From Apteryx mantelli (Eukaryota; Chordata; Aves; Apterygiformes; Apterygidae), in NCBI RefSeq assembly GCF_036417845.1, contig NC_089985.1:35050583-35114582 (forward strand): a DNA stretch of 64,000 nt, in the 5' to 3' direction. The position numbers were made by a program, and so were the translations under genes. Every line of letters begins with the position of its first letter. The stretch's first letter is position 1. Shown here one piece after another: positions 62,590 through 64,000 of the stretch. The notes beneath the pieces are model-generated. The model worked only from the letters and a program-made list of their open reading frames with translations, was not told the DNA's origin and made no database searches.

Positions 62590-63125
62590 TACGTTGAACT
62601 CGAGGACTGATACTGCTCAGGGTCTTCGTTAGCAACCTCAACGATGGGCTGGCAGTGCGCTCTCATTGCGTTTGTGGGTGACCCTGAGCTGGGGGGAGAG
62701 GAGGGGCGGTCGGTGTGCTGCAGGCCAGGGCTGCCGTTGGGAGGAGGAAGGGGCTGGCAGGAGCCTCGTGAAGCTCGGGAAAGGCAAATTCGGAGTTTAG
62801 CACCTGACTGCTGTCTCCAGCTACCTAGAGGAAGCGTTGGAAGATGGAGCTGAGCTCTTCTCCGAGGTGCGCTGCGAACAGGCAAGAGGCAGCAGTAGCA
62901 GGTTGCAGCAGGGGAAATTCAGCTGGATATAAGGGAAAATCACTCACAGTGAGCGTGATCCCAGAGCAGGGGCTTGGAGAGGTTGCGTAGTCCCATCCTT
63001 GGAGGCTTTCAAAATTCACCTGGCCAAGGCCCTGAGCAGCCAGCTCTAACTTCAGAGTTAGCCTTGCTTTGAGCAGGAGGTTGGACTAGACAACCTCCAC
63101 GTTATCCTGTGATGCTTCTGTTTTT
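62590..63125 (+). mobile_element. CR1 LINE relic, ORF2 end plus 3' region, plus strand
   Basis: 'aacctcaacgatgggctggcag' corresponds to the CR1 FINDLDDG block, and 'gcgtttgtgggtgaccctgagctgggg' reads AFVGDPELG where the polymerase box FADDTKLGG is expected, so both catalytic Asp context and frame are ruined. Further on are CR1 3' landmarks: 'ggggaaattcagctggatat' (cf. ggaggttcaggctggacatt), 'cttggaggctttcaaaattcacctggccaaggccctgagcagc' and 'caggaggttggactagacaacctcca' (about 63077-63102). A stretch between the RT box and the 3' region is missing relative to a full element. It is raised in GC relative to the intron. Confidence 0.85.
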
Positions 63126-64000
63126 ATAAACACACTGCCTGACTTTAGGTTTCCAATGTAGTGCTTAAATTCAGAAAATAGGCCACAAAATGAAAAAAGT
63201 TAGAATGCTAAATTAGATGTTCCAGGAGCATATCTGTCTCGCTGACTATTCGAGGAGCCTACGATCCTGCCGTGGATGATGAAGTCTCACGGTACGAAGG
63301 TATTAGTTGGCAAAGGTTCACTGATTAGATTTATGCACTCTTTCACCCTACAGTTGCTGTGTAAATCTTCTTTAATGTATATGGCCAGCTTTAGGACTTT
63401 TTTATGAAGAATGCAATGTATGTCTGTTAAGAAGCATGTTAGGAAGAGAATCAGAATTTACCACTTACAGAGCTCTCCCTAAACCTCATAGTATTTTTAG
63501 CTAAAGAGGCTACTATTATGAAACACCATTGTCAGGATTCAGCTATAATAATCTTTAAAATAAATCTTGAGGGATCTGTTTTTTCACCACAAACTAGTCA
63601 AAAGTAAAGCATTAGATCTCCATGGCCCTGAAACTACATTATTTTAATAATGGAAATACGTGGTAAATTGCTACAGGCCTTTTTACATGAACTCTCATTT
63701 ATGACAGCATGAGCAGGCCCTTTTTGACCTAGATTGTGCTTAAGCATTTCTTTTATTAGCTCATTGTATACATCTAGGTTTATGCTTGAGGGGAAATGCC
63801 TTAATGCCCGGATTTGGTCTTTATATTTAGTACAGCTCCCCTCCACTTAAGTAGGAGTTAGAGACCAAAGGTGGCTGTGAAGTCATCTTCCAGGGATTGG
63901 ATGGTGAACCTTAATTAACGTTGGATTGTTTATTTTAAAGTCTTGGTTCCGTGTACTTTGTGCCAAGAGATATATTTAGAATAGACCCCTCTTTTTATTT

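Larger units (their letters stand above)
59576..64000 (+). other. ELAVL4: ELAVL4 intron 6 (5' part, runs off the window)
   Basis: At least 4.4 kb with no sequence resembling the RFSPITIDG... hinge or RRM3, so the next exon is outside. It contains a T/C homopolymer block at 59766-59796, a TG/CG repeat near 60150-60183, a 43-base A run and a CR1 relic. Confidence 0.9.

Overview
The window is vertebrate nuclear DNA, most likely from a bird (a sauropsid at least). It holds the 5' two thirds of one gene on the + strand: the neuronal RNA-binding protein gene ELAVL4 (HuD). The assignment rests on exon peptides that read as HuD from its N-terminus through RNA-recognition motifs RRM1 and RRM2. ELAVL2, 3 and 1 differ at the N-terminal tail and in the linkers. 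A bird is inferred from long AT-rich introns with few repeats, decayed CR1 LINE relics, old amniote SINE-like relics and no mammalian Alu, B1 or L1. The species cannot be told.

Layout: 1-1700 is the upstream flank. Two alternative first exons follow, one ending in MVM (ATG 2003, donor 2012) and one encoding MEWNGLKM (ATG 2775, donor 2799). Both splice in phase 0 to exon 2 (21860-22100), which has its own strong ATG at 21872. Exon 3 is 46187-46290, exon 4 is 57362-57515, exon 5 is 57905-58130, and a 39-nt microexon 6 lies at 59537-59575. The exons encoding RRM3 and the 3' UTR lie beyond 64000. Read through, the MVM form gives 257 complete codons in this window.

Introns: 19.8 kb (19.1 kb from the second first exon), 24.1 kb, 11.1 kb, 389 bp, 1.4 kb and more than 4.4 kb. 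They contain dead CR1 LINE pieces (clearest at 40670-41740 on the minus strand and 62590-63125 on the plus strand), MIR-like SINE relics, microsatellites, long homopolymers, recurring G-run/T-run low-complexity DNA, and CpG-rich patches in intron 3, the largest at about 50880-51430. No second protein gene, tRNA, rRNA or other recognisable RNA gene was found on either strand.

The gene product binds AU/U-rich RNA and controls mRNA stability, translation and splicing in neurons. The first-exon choice alters only a few N-terminal residues. The microexon alters the hinge between RRM2 and RRM3. The most interesting signals are near that microexon: a U-rich stretch and a complete-looking but unannotated 3' splice site that would end the protein before RRM3. 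Others are the two-promoter arrangement with nearby G-rich tracts, a strong CpG island inside intron 3, and an unclassified 1.7-kb segment in intron 2. No new gene system of the bacterial or mobile-defence type is present.
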